NCBI RefSeq assembly: GCF_034006445.1
Contig: NZ_JAVESS010000009.1
Coordinates: 32,431 to 96,430 of the forward strand
DNA: 64,000 bases
DNA from: Desulfovibrio sp.
GTDB taxonomy: Bacteria; Desulfobacterota; Desulfovibrionia; Desulfovibrionales; Desulfovibrionaceae
Direction: 5' to 3'
Numbering within the stretch: position 1 is the stretch's first letter; the number at the start of each line of letters is the position of its first letter. The translations under genes were made by a program, and so were the position numbers. The notes under the pieces are model-generated. The model did no database searches. It was not told the origin of the DNA and saw nothing but the letters and a program-made list of their open reading frames with translations. Shown in pieces: positions 46,558 through 55,663 of this stretch.

Positions 46558-48999
46558 ATGACTGAATCCGAACGCGGCACTGTAAAATACGTGGATCTGC
46601 CCATCATGCCTTTGCGCGAGGTGGTCATGTTTCCGCGTTCCATCATGCCGCTTTTTGTAGGGCGTGAAGCCTCCATCAAAGCTATAGAGGCCGCGCAGGC
46701 CAGCTTCAGCAAGCAGATTTTTCTGGTCGCCCAGCTAGAGCCGGAACTGGAAAAACCCGACGCTTCGGATCTTGCCCCCGTGGGCGTGGTCAGCAAGGTT
46801 CTTCAGATGCTGCGCCTGCCCGACGGCACCATCAAGGTGCTTTTTGAGGGCATGTACCGCGCCAACTGGAACGATTTGCGCGATGACGAGCAGTGCGCCA
46901 TGGTGCGCGTGAGCCGTCGCAACGAGTGGCAGAGCCGCCCCGATGAGCGTGAGGCCCTGGTGCGCGCCGTGCATGAAGCGCTGGAAGAATTTGCCAAGAA
47001 CAACAAAAAGCTCTCGCAGGAATCCGTGCTTTCCATGATGGCTCTGCACGATTCCGGCTCGCTGGCCGACGCCATCATCCCCAATCTCAAGGTGGACTAC
47101 CGCAAAAAGCAGGAAGCCCTTGAACTGGACGACGTGACCGAACGTCTGGAACTTGCCTACGAGATGCTGCACGGCGAAGTTGCGCTGGCCTCTGTGGAAA
47201 AGCGCATCAAGAACCGCGTCAAGGTGCAGATGGAGCGCAACCAGCGCGAATACTATCTGAACGAGCAGATCAAGGCCATCAACAAGGAAATGGGGCGCGA
47301 CGACGATCCCATGGCCGAAGTGGACGAGATCGAGCAGAAGATCAAGGACCGCGACATGCCCGAAGAGGCGCGTCAGAAGGCCCTTGCAGAAGCCAAGAAG
47401 CTGCGCAGCATGCCGCCATCGGCCGCCGAATATACGGTGGTGCGCAATTACGTGGACTGGATCCTCGACCTGCCCTGGAATGACCTCAAACAGATAGATA
47501 TTGATATCGAAAAGGCGCGCGCCATTCTTGACGGCGACCACTACGGCCTGGAAAAACCCAAGGAGCGCATCCTTGAGTATCTGGCCGTGCAGAAGCTTTC
47601 GCACGGGCTCAAGGGCCCCATTCTCTGCCTTGTGGGCCCCCCCGGCGTGGGCAAGACGTCGCTGGCCAAATCCGTGGCCAGAGCCACGGGGCGCGATTTT
47701 GTGCGCCTGTCGCTGGGCGGCGTGCGCGATGAAGCCGAAATCCGCGGGCACCGTCGCACCTATGTGGGGGCGCTGCCGGGCAAGATCATCCAGTCACTCA
47801 AGAGGGTGAAGTACAATAACCCCCTGTTCTGCCTGGATGAAGTGGACAAGATGACCTCCGACTACCGAGGGGATCCCTCCTCGGCCCTGCTGGAGGTTCT
47901 GGATCCGGAACAGAACCACACCTTTATGGATCACTATCTGGACCTGGAATACGATCTGTCCAAGATATTCTTCATAACCACGGCCAACTCGCTGCACACC
48001 ATTCCCGTGCCCTTGCTGGACCGCATGGAGATCATCGAGCTCAACAGCTACCTTGAGACGGAAAAACGCCACATAGCCCGGCATTTTCTCCTGCCGCGCC
48101 AGATTGAGGAGCACGGCCTCAAGGAAAGCAATATCCGCGTGTCGGACAATGCCATCCTTGAGATCATCCGTTCCTACACCCGCGAGGCCGGTGTGCGTAA
48201 CCTTGAGCGCGAAATTGCCGCCCTGTGCCGCAAAACCGCCATCAAGCTTGTGGAAGAGGACAACCTGGACAAGTGCGTCAATATTTCGCGCCAGAGCCTG
48301 CCCTCCATTCTGGGCGTCAAAAAATACCGGCATGACGAACGCGAGGCCGAGCCGCAGGTGGGCGTGTGCGCCGGGCTTGCCTACAACCAGCGCGGCGGCG
48401 AAATACTGCTGGTGGAAACCACCCTCATGGCCGGTTCCGGCCACGTGGTCACCACGGGCAAACTGGGCGAAGTCATGACCGAGTCGGCCAAGGCCGCGCT
48501 TTCCTATGTGCGTTCGCGGGCCGAAGTGCTTGGGCTTGATACCCGCTTCCACCGCAAGGTGGACATCCACGTCCATGTGCCCTCCGGGGCCACACCCAAG
48601 GATGGCCCCTCGGCTGGCATCACCCTGGCCACGTCCATCACGTCGGCCCTGCTGGGCATACCCGTGCGCAACGACGTGGCCATGACAGGTGAAATATCCC
48701 TGCGTGGGCGCGTGCTGCCCATTGGCGGCCTGCGTGAAAAGCTGCTGGCCGCGCGCCGCAGCGGCATCAAAAAGGTGCTCATGCCCCGCGACAACGAAAA
48801 AGACCTCAAGGAAGTGCCCGATGAGGTGCTGAAAGACCTTGAAATCGTTTTTGTGGATCATGTGGACGAAGTGCTGCCTCAGGCCCTGGACGCCAGCGCG
48901 GAGGAGATTTTCTCCGGTCGTGCGACGGCCCAGCCCATTTGCCGCATCCTGCGCCCCGAAAAGCACGAAGACGAAACCAAAAAACAACCCGCGCAATAG
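46558..48999 (+). CDS. lon: ATP-dependent protease Lon
   Basis: An 813-residue homohexameric AAA+ protease. The N-terminal substrate domain opens [13 protein letters not shown]. Walker A GPPGVGKT is at about residues 360-367. The serine-lysine dyad is Ser685 (DGPSAGIT) and Lys728 ([10 protein letters not shown]). The ATG at 46558 follows AGGGGA; upstream in-frame codons to 46525 lack support. It degrades misfolded and regulatory proteins. Confidence 0.97.
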   Translation: MTESERGTVKYVDLPIMPLREVVMFPRSIMPLFVGREASIKAIEAAQASFSKQIFLVAQLEPELEKPDASDLAPVGVVSKVLQMLRLPDGTIKVLFEGMYRANWNDLRDDEQCAMVRVSRRNEWQSRPDEREALVRAVHEALEEFAKNNKKLSQESVLSMMALHDSGSLADAIIPNLKVDYRKKQEALELDDVTERLELAYEMLHGEVALASVEKRIKNRVKVQMERNQREYYLNEQIKAINKEMGRDDDPMAEVDEIEQKIKDRDMPEEARQKALAEAKKLRSMPPSAAEYTVVRNYVDWILDLPWNDLKQIDIDIEKARAILDGDHYGLEKPKERILEYLAVQKLSHGLKGPILCLVGPPGVGKTSLAKSVARATGRDFVRLSLGGVRDEAEIRGHRRTYVGALPGKIIQSLKRVKYNNPLFCLDEVDKMTSDYRGDPSSALLEVLDPEQNHTFMDHYLDLEYDLSKIFFITTANSLHTIPVPLLDRMEIIELNSYLETEKRHIARHFLLPRQIEEHGLKESNIRVSDNAILEIIRSYTREAGVRNLEREIAALCRKTAIKLVEEDNLDKCVNISRQSLPSILGVKKYRHDEREAEPQVGVCAGLAYNQRGGEILLVETTLMAGSGHVVTTGKLGEVMTESAKAALSYVRSRAEVLGLDTRFHRKVDIHVHVPSGATPKDGPSAGITLATSITSALLGIPVRNDVAMTGEISLRGRVLPIGGLREKLLAARRSGIKKVLMPRDNEKDLKEVPDEVLKDLEIVFVDHVDEVLPQALDASAEEIFSGRATAQPICRILRPEKHEDETKKQPAQ

Positions 49000-49040
49000 C
49001 GCCGGGTACGTTGCGATACTTTGTGGAGAGGGGTGAAATA

Positions 49041-49106
49041 CTTTGTGGGGGAGGGACCCTTTTGTAAAAGGGTCTCCTCCCCCACGCCCCCACCCCCTAA
49101 AACTTT
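49041..49106 (+). repeat. GC-rich hairpin repeat, family C copy 4
   Basis: Same unit as 24321 but with TTTTGTAAAA at the centre of the hairpin, which creates a TA dinucleotide. It lies about 40 bp after the lon stop. Confidence 0.9.
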
Positions 49107-49170
49107 TATCGTAAGTTAGGCATGTTACCGTTGAAAAAGGGTAACTGTTTTAGCGCCAGACAATAATAGA

Positions 49171-49205
49171 AACGCATAAACCCGCCATTGGCGGGTTTAT
49201 GCGTT
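49171..49205. terminator. Perfect 16-bp stem-loop
   Basis: AACGCATAAACCCGCC (49171-49186) pairs with GGCGGGTTTATGCGTT (49190-49205), loop ATT. It has no U tract. It stands immediately before the minisatellite. Confidence 0.6.
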
Positions 49206-49216
49206 GATGGGTATAT

Positions 49217-49503
49217 GCGCCGGATTGGAGCCGCGCCGCTGCCGCCGGGCAGGAGACGCACTTTTGCCGCCAGACAGGAGACGCACCGCTGCCGCCGGAC
49301 AGGAGACGCACCGCTGCCGCCGGATTGGAGCCGCGCCGCTGCCGCCGGGCAGGAGACGCGCCGTTGCCGCCAGATAGGAGGCAGCCGTTGCCGCCAGACA
49401 GGAGACGCGCCGCTGCCGCCAGACAGGAGACGCACCGCTGCCGCCGGGCAGGAGACGCACTTTTGCCGCCAGATAGGAGGCAGCCGTTGCCGCCAGACAG
49501 GAT
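49217..49503. repeat. Minisatellite of about eleven 25-bp units
   Basis: The units begin GCCGCC and continue GGRCAGGAGACGCRCC, plus a CGCT or TTTT end. Starts are at 49217, 49241, 49266, 49291, 49316, 49341, 49366, 49390, 49415, 49440 and 49465, with a partial unit from 49489. Two units are 24 bp long. The 25-bp period breaks every reading frame, so the frames through it are not genes. Variant units recur in an ordered pattern. The gap 49000-49688 contains no supported gene. Confidence 0.93.
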
Positions 49504-49688
49504 GGACGAGCTCGGGGCTTTTGCAGGGGGGAATATGGGCAGGCAATGTCGTCAATGGTCTGACAAGGTGACAGTAATCGTATATAACTTACTTAAATTT
49601 AATAATAAAAGTTTTCTGGCAAGACCTTTGCAAACAAAGGGCACGACAGCGTCATCATTGTGCATCCCATTGTTTCTGGAGGTCCGGC

Positions 49689-50111
49689 ATGTTTTTTTTA
49701 CTCGGTGGTCAGGAAAAAAAGGCTCGCAAAGCTGAAAAGCAGGCGCGTGTGTCAGACGCCACCGCGCGTATTCGTGAAGTGTTTCTGGCCGGGCGATTCC
49801 CCGTGGTGACCACGCATCAGGTGGAAGGGCGGCGTATTGCCAAGGTGCTGGGGCTCGTGTGCTGCCGGGGTTTTGACTCCGAGGAAGCTTTTTTCGGCAT
49901 GGCGGCGCGCGCCATGAACAAAGGCGCGCAGGCCATCGTGGGCTACAATGAAAACGTCGCCTTTCACCCGGACGGCAGCAAGTATTTTTCCTGCTTTGGC
50001 ACGGCGGTCATGTTTGAATATGACCCCGCTGATCCGGAAGCGTTGCCCATCATGTTGCAGCACAAATTCAGGGCGCAGGAACAGCTTTCGGCGATCAATG
50101 AAGTTATTTAG
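49689..50111 (+). CDS. YbjQ-like (UPF0145) domain protein
   Basis: A 140-residue cytoplasmic protein. Residues about 38-115 resemble the YbjQ/UPF0145 fold: VTTHQVEGRRIAKVLGLV, then an alpha-helical AARAMNKGAQAIVGY, then a closing GTAVMFEYD strand. The short charged N-terminus (GGQEKKARKAEKQ) is variable. The family has no settled function; early heavy-metal-binding labels are not proven. The ATG follows GGAGGTCCGGC. It stands alone between the minisatellite and trpB. Confidence 0.55.
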   Translation: MFFLLGGQEKKARKAEKQARVSDATARIREVFLAGRFPVVTTHQVEGRRIAKVLGLVCCRGFDSEEAFFGMAARAMNKGAQAIVGYNENVAFHPDGSKYFSCFGTAVMFEYDPADPEALPIMLQHKFRAQEQLSAINEVI

Positions 50112-50278
50112 AAAAGTCTCAGAGTAGGGCGGCTTCACGTTGAAGCTGTTCTGGCGGTTGCGGCGCAGACGCTTGCGGGTCGTGCGCGTAACATTGCCGC
50201 GTATAGTTCACATTGGGCTGTCCCTTTGTTCAGGTGTTTCAGCCCATAAGCCTCAGGCGTGTGCCCGCCAGAAGGCCA

Positions 50279-50313
50279 GCAAAAGCCCCCGTCCACTGGA
50301 CGGGGGCTTTTGC
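50279..50313. terminator. Bidirectional terminator between the YbjQ-like gene and trpB
   Basis: GCAAAAGCCCCCGTCC and GGACGGGGGCTTTTGC pair over 16 bp with an ACT loop; A and T runs flank the GC core, so it works in both directions. It lies 33 bp beyond the trpB stop. Confidence 0.88.
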
Positions 50314-50345
50314 GTTATCGATCTGTCCCCTTGCGGGAAAAGAAC

Positions 50346-51557
50346 CTATATTTCGCCTTTTTCCATCATTTCGGCTACCTGGGCCACGTCCTTGTCGCCA
50401 CGGCCAGACAAATTGACCAGCAGTATGGCGGTGTCGGGCATGGCAGGGGCCATCTTCATGGCCTGTGCCAGAGCGTGCGAAGACTCAAGCGCGGGAATGA
50501 TGCCTTCACTCCTGGACAGGGCAAAAAAGGCGTCCAGGGCTTCCTTGTCCGTAATGCTGACGTATTCGGCGCGTCCCGCGTCCTTGAGCATGGAATGCTC
50601 AGGCCCAACGGAAGGGTAGTCCAGCCCGGCGGAGATGGAATACACCGCCGCGGCGTCGCCCTTTTCGTCCTTGAGCATATAGGAGTTGAAGCCGTGCAGC
50701 ACCCCTGGCTCGCCAAGGCAGAGCGAAGCGGCGTGCTGGCCGTATTCCTTGCCCACCCCTCCGGGTTCCACGCCAATGAGGCGCACGTCCGCGTCGTCCA
50801 GAAAGCCGGAAAAAATGCCGATGGCATTGGAGCCGCCGCCCACGCAGGCCAGGACAGCGTCAGGCAGGCGGCCACTGGTTTCAAGCATCTGGGCGCGGGC
50901 TTCACTGCCCACGATGGCCTGGAACTGCCGCACCATAAAAGGGTAGGGGTGCGGGCCCACGGCCGAGCCGAGCACGTAGAACATTTCATCGTCAGCTACC
51001 CACAGCCCCAGAGCTTCGTCCACGGCTTCCTTGAGGGTGCGCTGTCCTGACGTGGCGGCAACCACTTTGGCTCCGAGCATGCGCATGCGGATGACGTTGA
51101 GGCGCTGGCGCTCCATGTCCACCTCGCCCATGCAGATGGTGCACTCGAGCCCCATCAGGGCCGCGGTGGCCGCAGTGGCCACGCCATGCTGCCCCGCACC
51201 GGTTTCAGCGATGACGCGCGTTTTCCCCATTCTTTTGGCCAGCAGGCACTGCCCAAGGGTGTTGTTGATTTTGTGCGCGCCAAGATGGTTGAGGTCTTCG
51301 CGTTTAAGCCATATCTGCGCGCCGCCAAGCGCGCGGCTCAGGTTGGCGCAGTGAAAAACCGGGCTGGGGCGGCCTGTATAATGAAGAAAAAGGTCGTCCA
51401 GTTCGCGCAGAAATCCGGGATCGGCCAGGGCAGCCTCCATGGCCGCAGTCAGCTCGTCCAGGCGGGCCTTGACGGAATCAGGAACAAACTGGCCGCCGTA
51501 AGCGCCGAAAAAACCGCTGCTGTCCGGTTTGCCATGTGGGGCGGAATGCTGGCTCAT
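50346..51557 (-). CDS. trpB: Tryptophan synthase beta chain
   Basis: A 403-residue PLP enzyme that condenses indole with serine. Seen: GAYGGQFVPDSVKARLDEL at the N-terminus, the PLP lysine Lys96 in HLGAHKINNTLGQ, GAGQHGVATA, the glycine loop GGGSNAIGIF and a C-terminal NLSGRGDKD. The conventional TrpB1 length supports a biosynthetic role. No trpA or other trp gene flanks it, which is unusual. A 150-bp repeat lies upstream. Confidence 0.96.
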   Translation of the reverse strand: MSQHSAPHGKPDSSGFFGAYGGQFVPDSVKARLDELTAAMEAALADPGFLRELDDLFLHYTGRPSPVFHCANLSRALGGAQIWLKREDLNHLGAHKINNTLGQCLLAKRMGKTRVIAETGAGQHGVATAATAALMGLECTICMGEVDMERQRLNVIRMRMLGAKVVAATSGQRTLKEAVDEALGLWVADDEMFYVLGSAVGPHPYPFMVRQFQAIVGSEARAQMLETSGRLPDAVLACVGGGSNAIGIFSGFLDDADVRLIGVEPGGVGKEYGQHAASLCLGEPGVLHGFNSYMLKDEKGDAAAVYSISAGLDYPSVGPEHSMLKDAGRAEYVSITDKEALDAFFALSRSEGIIPALESSHALAQAMKMAPAMPDTAILLVNLSGRGDKDVAQVAEMMEKGEI

Positions 51558-51575
51558 GTACTCTCCTTGCTGTAA

Positions 51576-51725
51576 GAAAACACTGATTAAGGAGCCTCTT
51601 GGAAACGCGCTGGTATTTCCTTTGGCAAGGCGCGATCTTTTTTTGAAGCAGAGTGGACTCTTCCGTCCTCGACTGTTTCAAAAAAAGGGAAGCAAAGCCG
51701 CCAAACGGAATAAATCAGCGTTTCC
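51576..51725 (-). repeat. 150-bp repeat, family D copy 1
   Basis: Bounded by GAAAACACTGATTAA and AAATCAGCGTTTCC, which are inverted copies of each other. Internally it has AAAAAAAGATCGCGCC on one side and CCGTTTGGCGGC on the other. The inverse copy is at 60647-60798. The following 51726-52020 contains no supported gene. Confidence 0.85.
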
Positions 51726-52020
51726 CCAAAGCTCATGGGTGCGTAGTTGTGTCGCCGTCATTGTACCGCTGTCAGGGCAAGGCACGCAGAAGTGCAGCCT
51801 GTCGGCCACGGCAGGTGCTTGTCCCGAAAACGGTAAACGCCGGAAAACGGTTCTCACTCTGGCTTTTTGGGCCTGCTGTGTCAAGATATGCGCTGGCGCT
51901 GGCATCTTGCGACTTTGATAGCAACCGCCACGAACTTGTGATTTTGAGCGCTGTCTTGCCGCTGAAAGCGGTTTCGCTTATGCTTGTCAGGGCGGCGGTA
52001 GTCCGCGCCAGGGAGGTCTA

Positions 52021-52824
52021 ATGCTGGACGAAAAATTTACTGGCAACGGCAAAGTGGTGCTGCTGGGCGGCGGCGGAAAAATCTATACGGACGTCGCGGC
52101 CCGTTTTGTGCGCAGCGAGCGTGAACTTGAAGACATCGTGGCCTCGCCTTATTCCAAAAAAATCGTTGAGAATATCCTGTCGTCCGGACACCGGGCTGCG
52201 CTGGAATTTGATTTTTTCATCTTCGGCCTTGAGGGATATTCGCGCGTGACGGAAACCCAGCTTGTGCGCAAGCGCCTGGCCTCCTATCTTATCAAGTCCG
52301 GCCGGGCAGAACTGGGCGGAAAACGCCGGTATTCAGTGGTGTATCCGCGTAATGCGGCGGAATTTACCGCGCAGGTGACCCTGCCCGACGGCGGCACTGT
52401 CAATCTGAGCGGGCGCGATCTGGCCGATCTTGGCCGCCAGTGGTACGATGCCGGGCTCGATGCCGGGCTGCCCGAAGAAGATCTGCGCTATCTGAAGCCC
52501 CAGGCCACGGAATTCAAGGCCATTGTGGGCATGAACGCCCACGCCCTGCTGGACTGGTTTTCCATCCGCTGTTGCCGCAACGCCCAATACGAGATCAGGC
52601 ATCTTGCGTGGCAGATGCTGAACCTGTGCCGCAAGGCTGCCCCCGACCTTTTTGCCGGTGCAGGCCCCAATTGCGTGCAGATGGGCTACTGCCCTGAAAA
52701 CGCGCTCCAGAATGCGCGGTGTAGGGGCCGCATCATCACCAAGGACGAGGCCATGGCGCTGTTGCGCGCCAACAGGAATGCCGAGGGAACACCTCCCGCT
52801 GCCGACGAATTTGTCGGAGAGTGA
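52021..52824 (+). CDS. thyX: ThyX-like flavin-dependent thymidylate synthase with altered signature
   Basis: A 267-residue protein of the ThyX family, which methylates dUMP using FAD, NADPH and methylene-tetrahydrofolate. Seen: GHRAALEFDFFIFGLEGYSR near residues 56-75 and the C-terminal IRCCRNAQYEIRHLAWQML. The normal RHRX7S signature appears as RKRLASYLIKS (Arg83-Lys84-Arg85 to Ser93), so the signature His is Lys. Extra residues near 94-115 and 200-225 make it longer than usual (about 220-250). It may be active, since Arg85 and the C-terminal Arg are kept, but this is not certain. It has no close gene neighbour. Confidence 0.8.
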   Translation: MLDEKFTGNGKVVLLGGGGKIYTDVAARFVRSERELEDIVASPYSKKIVENILSSGHRAALEFDFFIFGLEGYSRVTETQLVRKRLASYLIKSGRAELGGKRRYSVVYPRNAAEFTAQVTLPDGGTVNLSGRDLADLGRQWYDAGLDAGLPEEDLRYLKPQATEFKAIVGMNAHALLDWFSIRCCRNAQYEIRHLAWQMLNLCRKAAPDLFAGAGPNCVQMGYCPENALQNARCRGRIITKDEAMALLRANRNAEGTPPAADEFVGE

Positions 52825-53105
52825 GTTTTTCGGCGCAAATGTGCTCACCTGTTGTGCAGGGCGCTTCGTGCGCAACGCCCTGTGGCCCGTTTCTCATAAA
52901 GGCCCTGGCCGTGAGCCGGGGCAGCCACCCGTAAGGGCCTCTTCAGCCTGAACTGCCCTGGCGTTTGCGCGGGCCGCCGCCGCACTCGCCGCCTGATTGA
53001 AAAAGCGGAGCCGGAACCCGTGTTCCGGCCCCGCCGTGATATCCGCGAGCGGTGTTTTGCGTAGGCCTACGCTTGTGATGGGGTCGTACCCTTTCCCGAT
53101 GTTTC
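52825..53105. other. Intergenic stretch with hairpins after thyX
   Basis: Contains complementary stretches but no supported gene. GGCCCTGGCCGTGAGCCGGG-type sequence lies near 52902. The element after it begins at 53106. Confidence 0.4.
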
Positions 53106-53256
53106 TAGAGCAGATCAACTTTGAAATGCTTCACATTTCAAAGTTTTCATTCAGCCGAAAAATGCGATTTGCGGCTGAATCCACGCCACGTTGTGGCGCG
53201 CGGTACTTTCGTACAGCGTTAGAGTATTTACACTTTTTCAAAGTTGAAATGCTCTA
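53106..53256. repeat. TA-flanked repeat, type B copy 1 (151 bp)
   Basis: TAGAGCA at the left (53106) and TGCTCTA at the right (53250-53256). Inside are ACTTTGAAATG/CATTTCAAAGT hairpins and CCACGCCACGTTGTGGCG. It is the same length as 62088-62238 but in the opposite orientation. Its right TA gives the TAG stop of the gene at 53254. Confidence 0.85.
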
Positions 53257-54564
53257 TGGGGCTGGCCGGGCCGTTTCTTCTGATGACGGGCCATTGACGA
53301 CCGCGCCTATCATGACGCCCAGATGCCCCATGGCAAGGGCCAGCCACCAGACGCGATAGAAGTCGTGTCCAAAGATGCCGTTAAACAGCCATGCCACAAA
53401 GCCTATCCAGAACCATGCCGTCATGCGCCAGTAAATGCCCGTTCTTCCGTAAGCGCGCTCGGCCAGAAGTTGCGGCCGGATGCGTTGATAGCCCCACCAA
53501 CTGAAGCCCAGCAGAAAGATCATGCCGAACGTGAAGCCCACCAGACCGTGCGCGTACAGCATGTCAAGGTAGAGGTTGTGCGGATGGCTGATAGTGATAA
53601 GGTCTTTTTCCGGCGTGAGACCAAGAGCGCGAAAGGCTGCATTATACTGTCCGGCTCCGGACCCGAACCACGGGTGTTCGAGAAAGACGCGCCAACCCAT
53701 CTTCCACAGGCTCCATCTGCCGTCACCCAGCACCTCGTCCATGCCGGCGCGGCCCTGAGCCTGAAGGATCAAAAAAAGGGCCGCACTGGCGTAGAGCAGG
53801 CTTTTTATCCGGTTGCCCGTGTCTGCCAGTAAACACCACAGACCCAGAGCCGCTGCAATGGCCAGCGCGCCGCTACGGCTTGCCGCGCCCGCGAGCAGAA
53901 AAAACGCGGGCCACAGGGTTGCCGTGTAGAGCAGCAGTGCGGGCAGGCGTGAGAACCACTGACGTAAAATGTACCACAGGCTGAGCGCGGGAATCAGGGC
54001 AAGGGCAATGTAGTTGCCCACCTCGTAATCGTCAAAACTGCCTGTGAGGCGTCCGCAGTTTGGCGGGTAGCCCATAAGAAAATCTTTGCCGGTCAGGGCC
54101 TGGTATATGCCGTCCAGCCCCTGCCAGAAAACGGCCAGAACACTGGCCCACACCAGCCGGAGCAGGTCTTTTTCATTGCGCACGCACTCCATGGCGATAA
54201 AGGGCAGAATAAAGCCCTTGTTCAGGCCGGAACTGGCATGCAGCAGTGAAGAACCCACGTTGCTGGAAAAGACGACGCCAATAAGAACCATAAGCCCGAA
54301 ACAGACAAAGAGCGGCCAGGCTCCGAGCCGCCGCAGCACGCTGTTCTGCCAGTTGTGACGGTAGTAGAGGGCAAGAAAAACCAGGCAGACCAGGGGCATG
54401 ATGTCCCGGATAGCGTAGCCCATAGGAAACGTGACCAGTGAGATCCAGAAGGACCAGAACAGACAGGAAAACCAGCGCTCGGCCGGAGGGGATTGCCGGA
54501 AAGCCCCTGCCTGCACACGAAAGGCGTCCAGACGGGCTTTACCGTATTCCAGCAAGTTATACAC
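53254..54564 (-). CDS. O-antigen ligase-like membrane protein (WaaL/PglL fold)
   Basis: A 436-residue inner-membrane protein with about 12 hydrophobic helices and one large periplasmic loop (residues about 270-345). The loop holds the family hallmark ISHPHNLYLDMLYAHG with His327/His329, preceded by SGAGQYN. The family transfers polysaccharide from undecaprenyl diphosphate to lipid A-core or to proteins; which acceptor applies is unknown. No glycan genes lie nearby, which fits a ligase encoded apart from its cluster. The stop codon TAG overlaps the end of a type B repeat. Confidence 0.85.
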   Translation of the reverse strand: MYNLLEYGKARLDAFRVQAGAFRQSPPAERWFSCLFWSFWISLVTFPMGYAIRDIMPLVCLVFLALYYRHNWQNSVLRRLGAWPLFVCFGLMVLIGVVFSSNVGSSLLHASSGLNKGFILPFIAMECVRNEKDLLRLVWASVLAVFWQGLDGIYQALTGKDFLMGYPPNCGRLTGSFDDYEVGNYIALALIPALSLWYILRQWFSRLPALLLYTATLWPAFFLLAGAASRSGALAIAAALGLWCLLADTGNRIKSLLYASAALFLILQAQGRAGMDEVLGDGRWSLWKMGWRVFLEHPWFGSGAGQYNAAFRALGLTPEKDLITISHPHNLYLDMLYAHGLVGFTFGMIFLLGFSWWGYQRIRPQLLAERAYGRTGIYWRMTAWFWIGFVAWLFNGIFGHDFYRVWWLALAMGHLGVMIGAVVNGPSSEETARPAP

Positions 54565-54679
54565 TGTCCCTCCATACCGAAAAAAAGGTATACGTTTGTA
54601 ACCTATTTATAATAACTCGCGAGCCCAGGCAATTCAAGTGGGGCAAAAACCTTGCCATCTGATGGCAGGCAAAATATAC

Positions 54680-54699
54680 TAAGCTAATTCGTTAGCTTA
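54680..54699 (+). promoter_or_regulatory. UUCG-capped hairpin before the NYN gene
   Basis: TAAGCTAA-TTCG-TTAGCTTA, a perfect 8-bp stem with a stable UUCG tetraloop, ends 4 bp before the TGAGGA ribosome site. It may be an operator or an mRNA-stability or translation element. Confidence 0.5.
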
Positions 54700-54712
54700 C
54701 TATGAGGACACC

Positions 54713-55429
54713 ATGGCACGATTTACAGGATTTGATGAGGTTTACAGCGCTCTTTATGTTGATTTCGACAATATTTTTACCCGATTCCTTGAAATTGACC
54801 CCGAAGCCGCACGGGCTTTTGGTTCCGCGCCCTACCGCTGGGTGCGCTGGATAGAAAATCACGCCTTGCGCATTCTTTATGGTGAAGGCGTACGCCGTCG
54901 CATTCTGAAACGCATGTGCTATCTTAATCCGCAGCGATATCAGGAATTTCGCAATTTCTTTATCCGCAGCGCCTTTCAGGTGGTGGACTGTCCGCCACTC
55001 ACGTCGCGGGGCAAAACCAGCACGGACATCCATCTGGTCATGGACTGCATGGATGATCTTTCACATTCAACCAAGTTTGACGAATTTATCATTCTTTCAG
55101 GGGATGCCGATTTTACGCCCCTGCTTATCCGCCTTCAGGAGCATGCCCGCCGCACGCTTGTGCTTTCAGTGGGGTACTCCTCCCCGGCGTATACGGCCGC
55201 CGCATCCTGGCGCATCCGCGAAGACTGGTTTTTACAGCAGGCCCTGCGTGACGACCGTGATGACCTTGACGGCGAAGCGGTGTACGCTGCCGGAAAATCG
55301 GTTCCCAACGCCTTGCCGCATGCCCGTAAAATCGACGCGGTGGAGAGCAACGGCTACGGCACCCGGCATGAGGATATCCCACTGGATGGGCCGGAAAATA
55401 CCGATCCCACCCCTGGCAATACGTGGTAG
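54713..55429 (+). CDS. NYN-domain (PIN-like) putative ribonuclease
   Basis: A 238-residue cytoplasmic protein. The NYN/LabA (DUF88) domain spans residues about 12-175. Conserved acidic residues that would bind metal are visible: Asp17 and Asp19 in YVDFDN, Asp105 in KTSTDIHLVMD with Asp111, and Asp131/Asp133 in ILSGDADFTPLL. Such domains are related to PIN/FLAP nucleases; the RNA target here is unknown. The C-terminal 50 residues are polar and probably unstructured. Its 5' leader has a UUCG hairpin. Confidence 0.78.
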   Translation: MARFTGFDEVYSALYVDFDNIFTRFLEIDPEAARAFGSAPYRWVRWIENHALRILYGEGVRRRILKRMCYLNPQRYQEFRNFFIRSAFQVVDCPPLTSRGKTSTDIHLVMDCMDDLSHSTKFDEFIILSGDADFTPLLIRLQEHARRTLVLSVGYSSPAYTAAASWRIREDWFLQQALRDDRDDLDGEAVYAAGKSVPNALPHARKIDAVESNGYGTRHEDIPLDGPENTDPTPGNTW

Positions 55430-55454
55430 GCGCAGTCTTGCCTACCGCTTTTTG
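55425..55454 (+). terminator. Intrinsic terminator of the NYN gene
   Basis: GGTAGGC-N8-GCCTACC followed by GCTTTTT. The TAG stop of the gene lies within the 5' arm. Confidence 0.75.
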
Positions 55455-55467
55455 GCAACCCCTGTGC

Positions 55468-55496
55468 TTGACGCAGGGCGCGCCCAACGCTAAAGA
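55468..55496 (+). promoter_or_regulatory. Promoter of the amino acid ABC operon
   Basis: TTGACG and TAAAGA with 17 bp spacing, 168 bp upstream of the first binding-protein gene. Confidence 0.5.
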
Positions 55497-55663
55497 AGAA
55501 CACGCTCTTTTCTGGCTGCCCGCCCCGTACTGGTGGCACTGCGCATTCCGGTAAAAACGGTCCAATTGTGGTCTGTTTGCCGCATCAGCGGTATGCGGAG
55601 CTGGCGTCCCCCCACAGACGCCGTGGGCGGCGGGCTTTGAAGGAAACCATTTTAGGAGGTCCC

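Noticed and set aside
49217..49503. Possible CRISPR array
   Set aside because: The units are contiguous with no unique spacers, and no cas gene is near.
49188..49571. Frames through the minisatellite
   Set aside because: The 25-bp period forces constant frame changes and the products are Arg/Pro/Ala low-complexity; no ribosome site.
51653..52021. Plus-strand frames between trpB and thyX
   Set aside because: They start within the family D repeat, have no ribosome site and no recognisable product.
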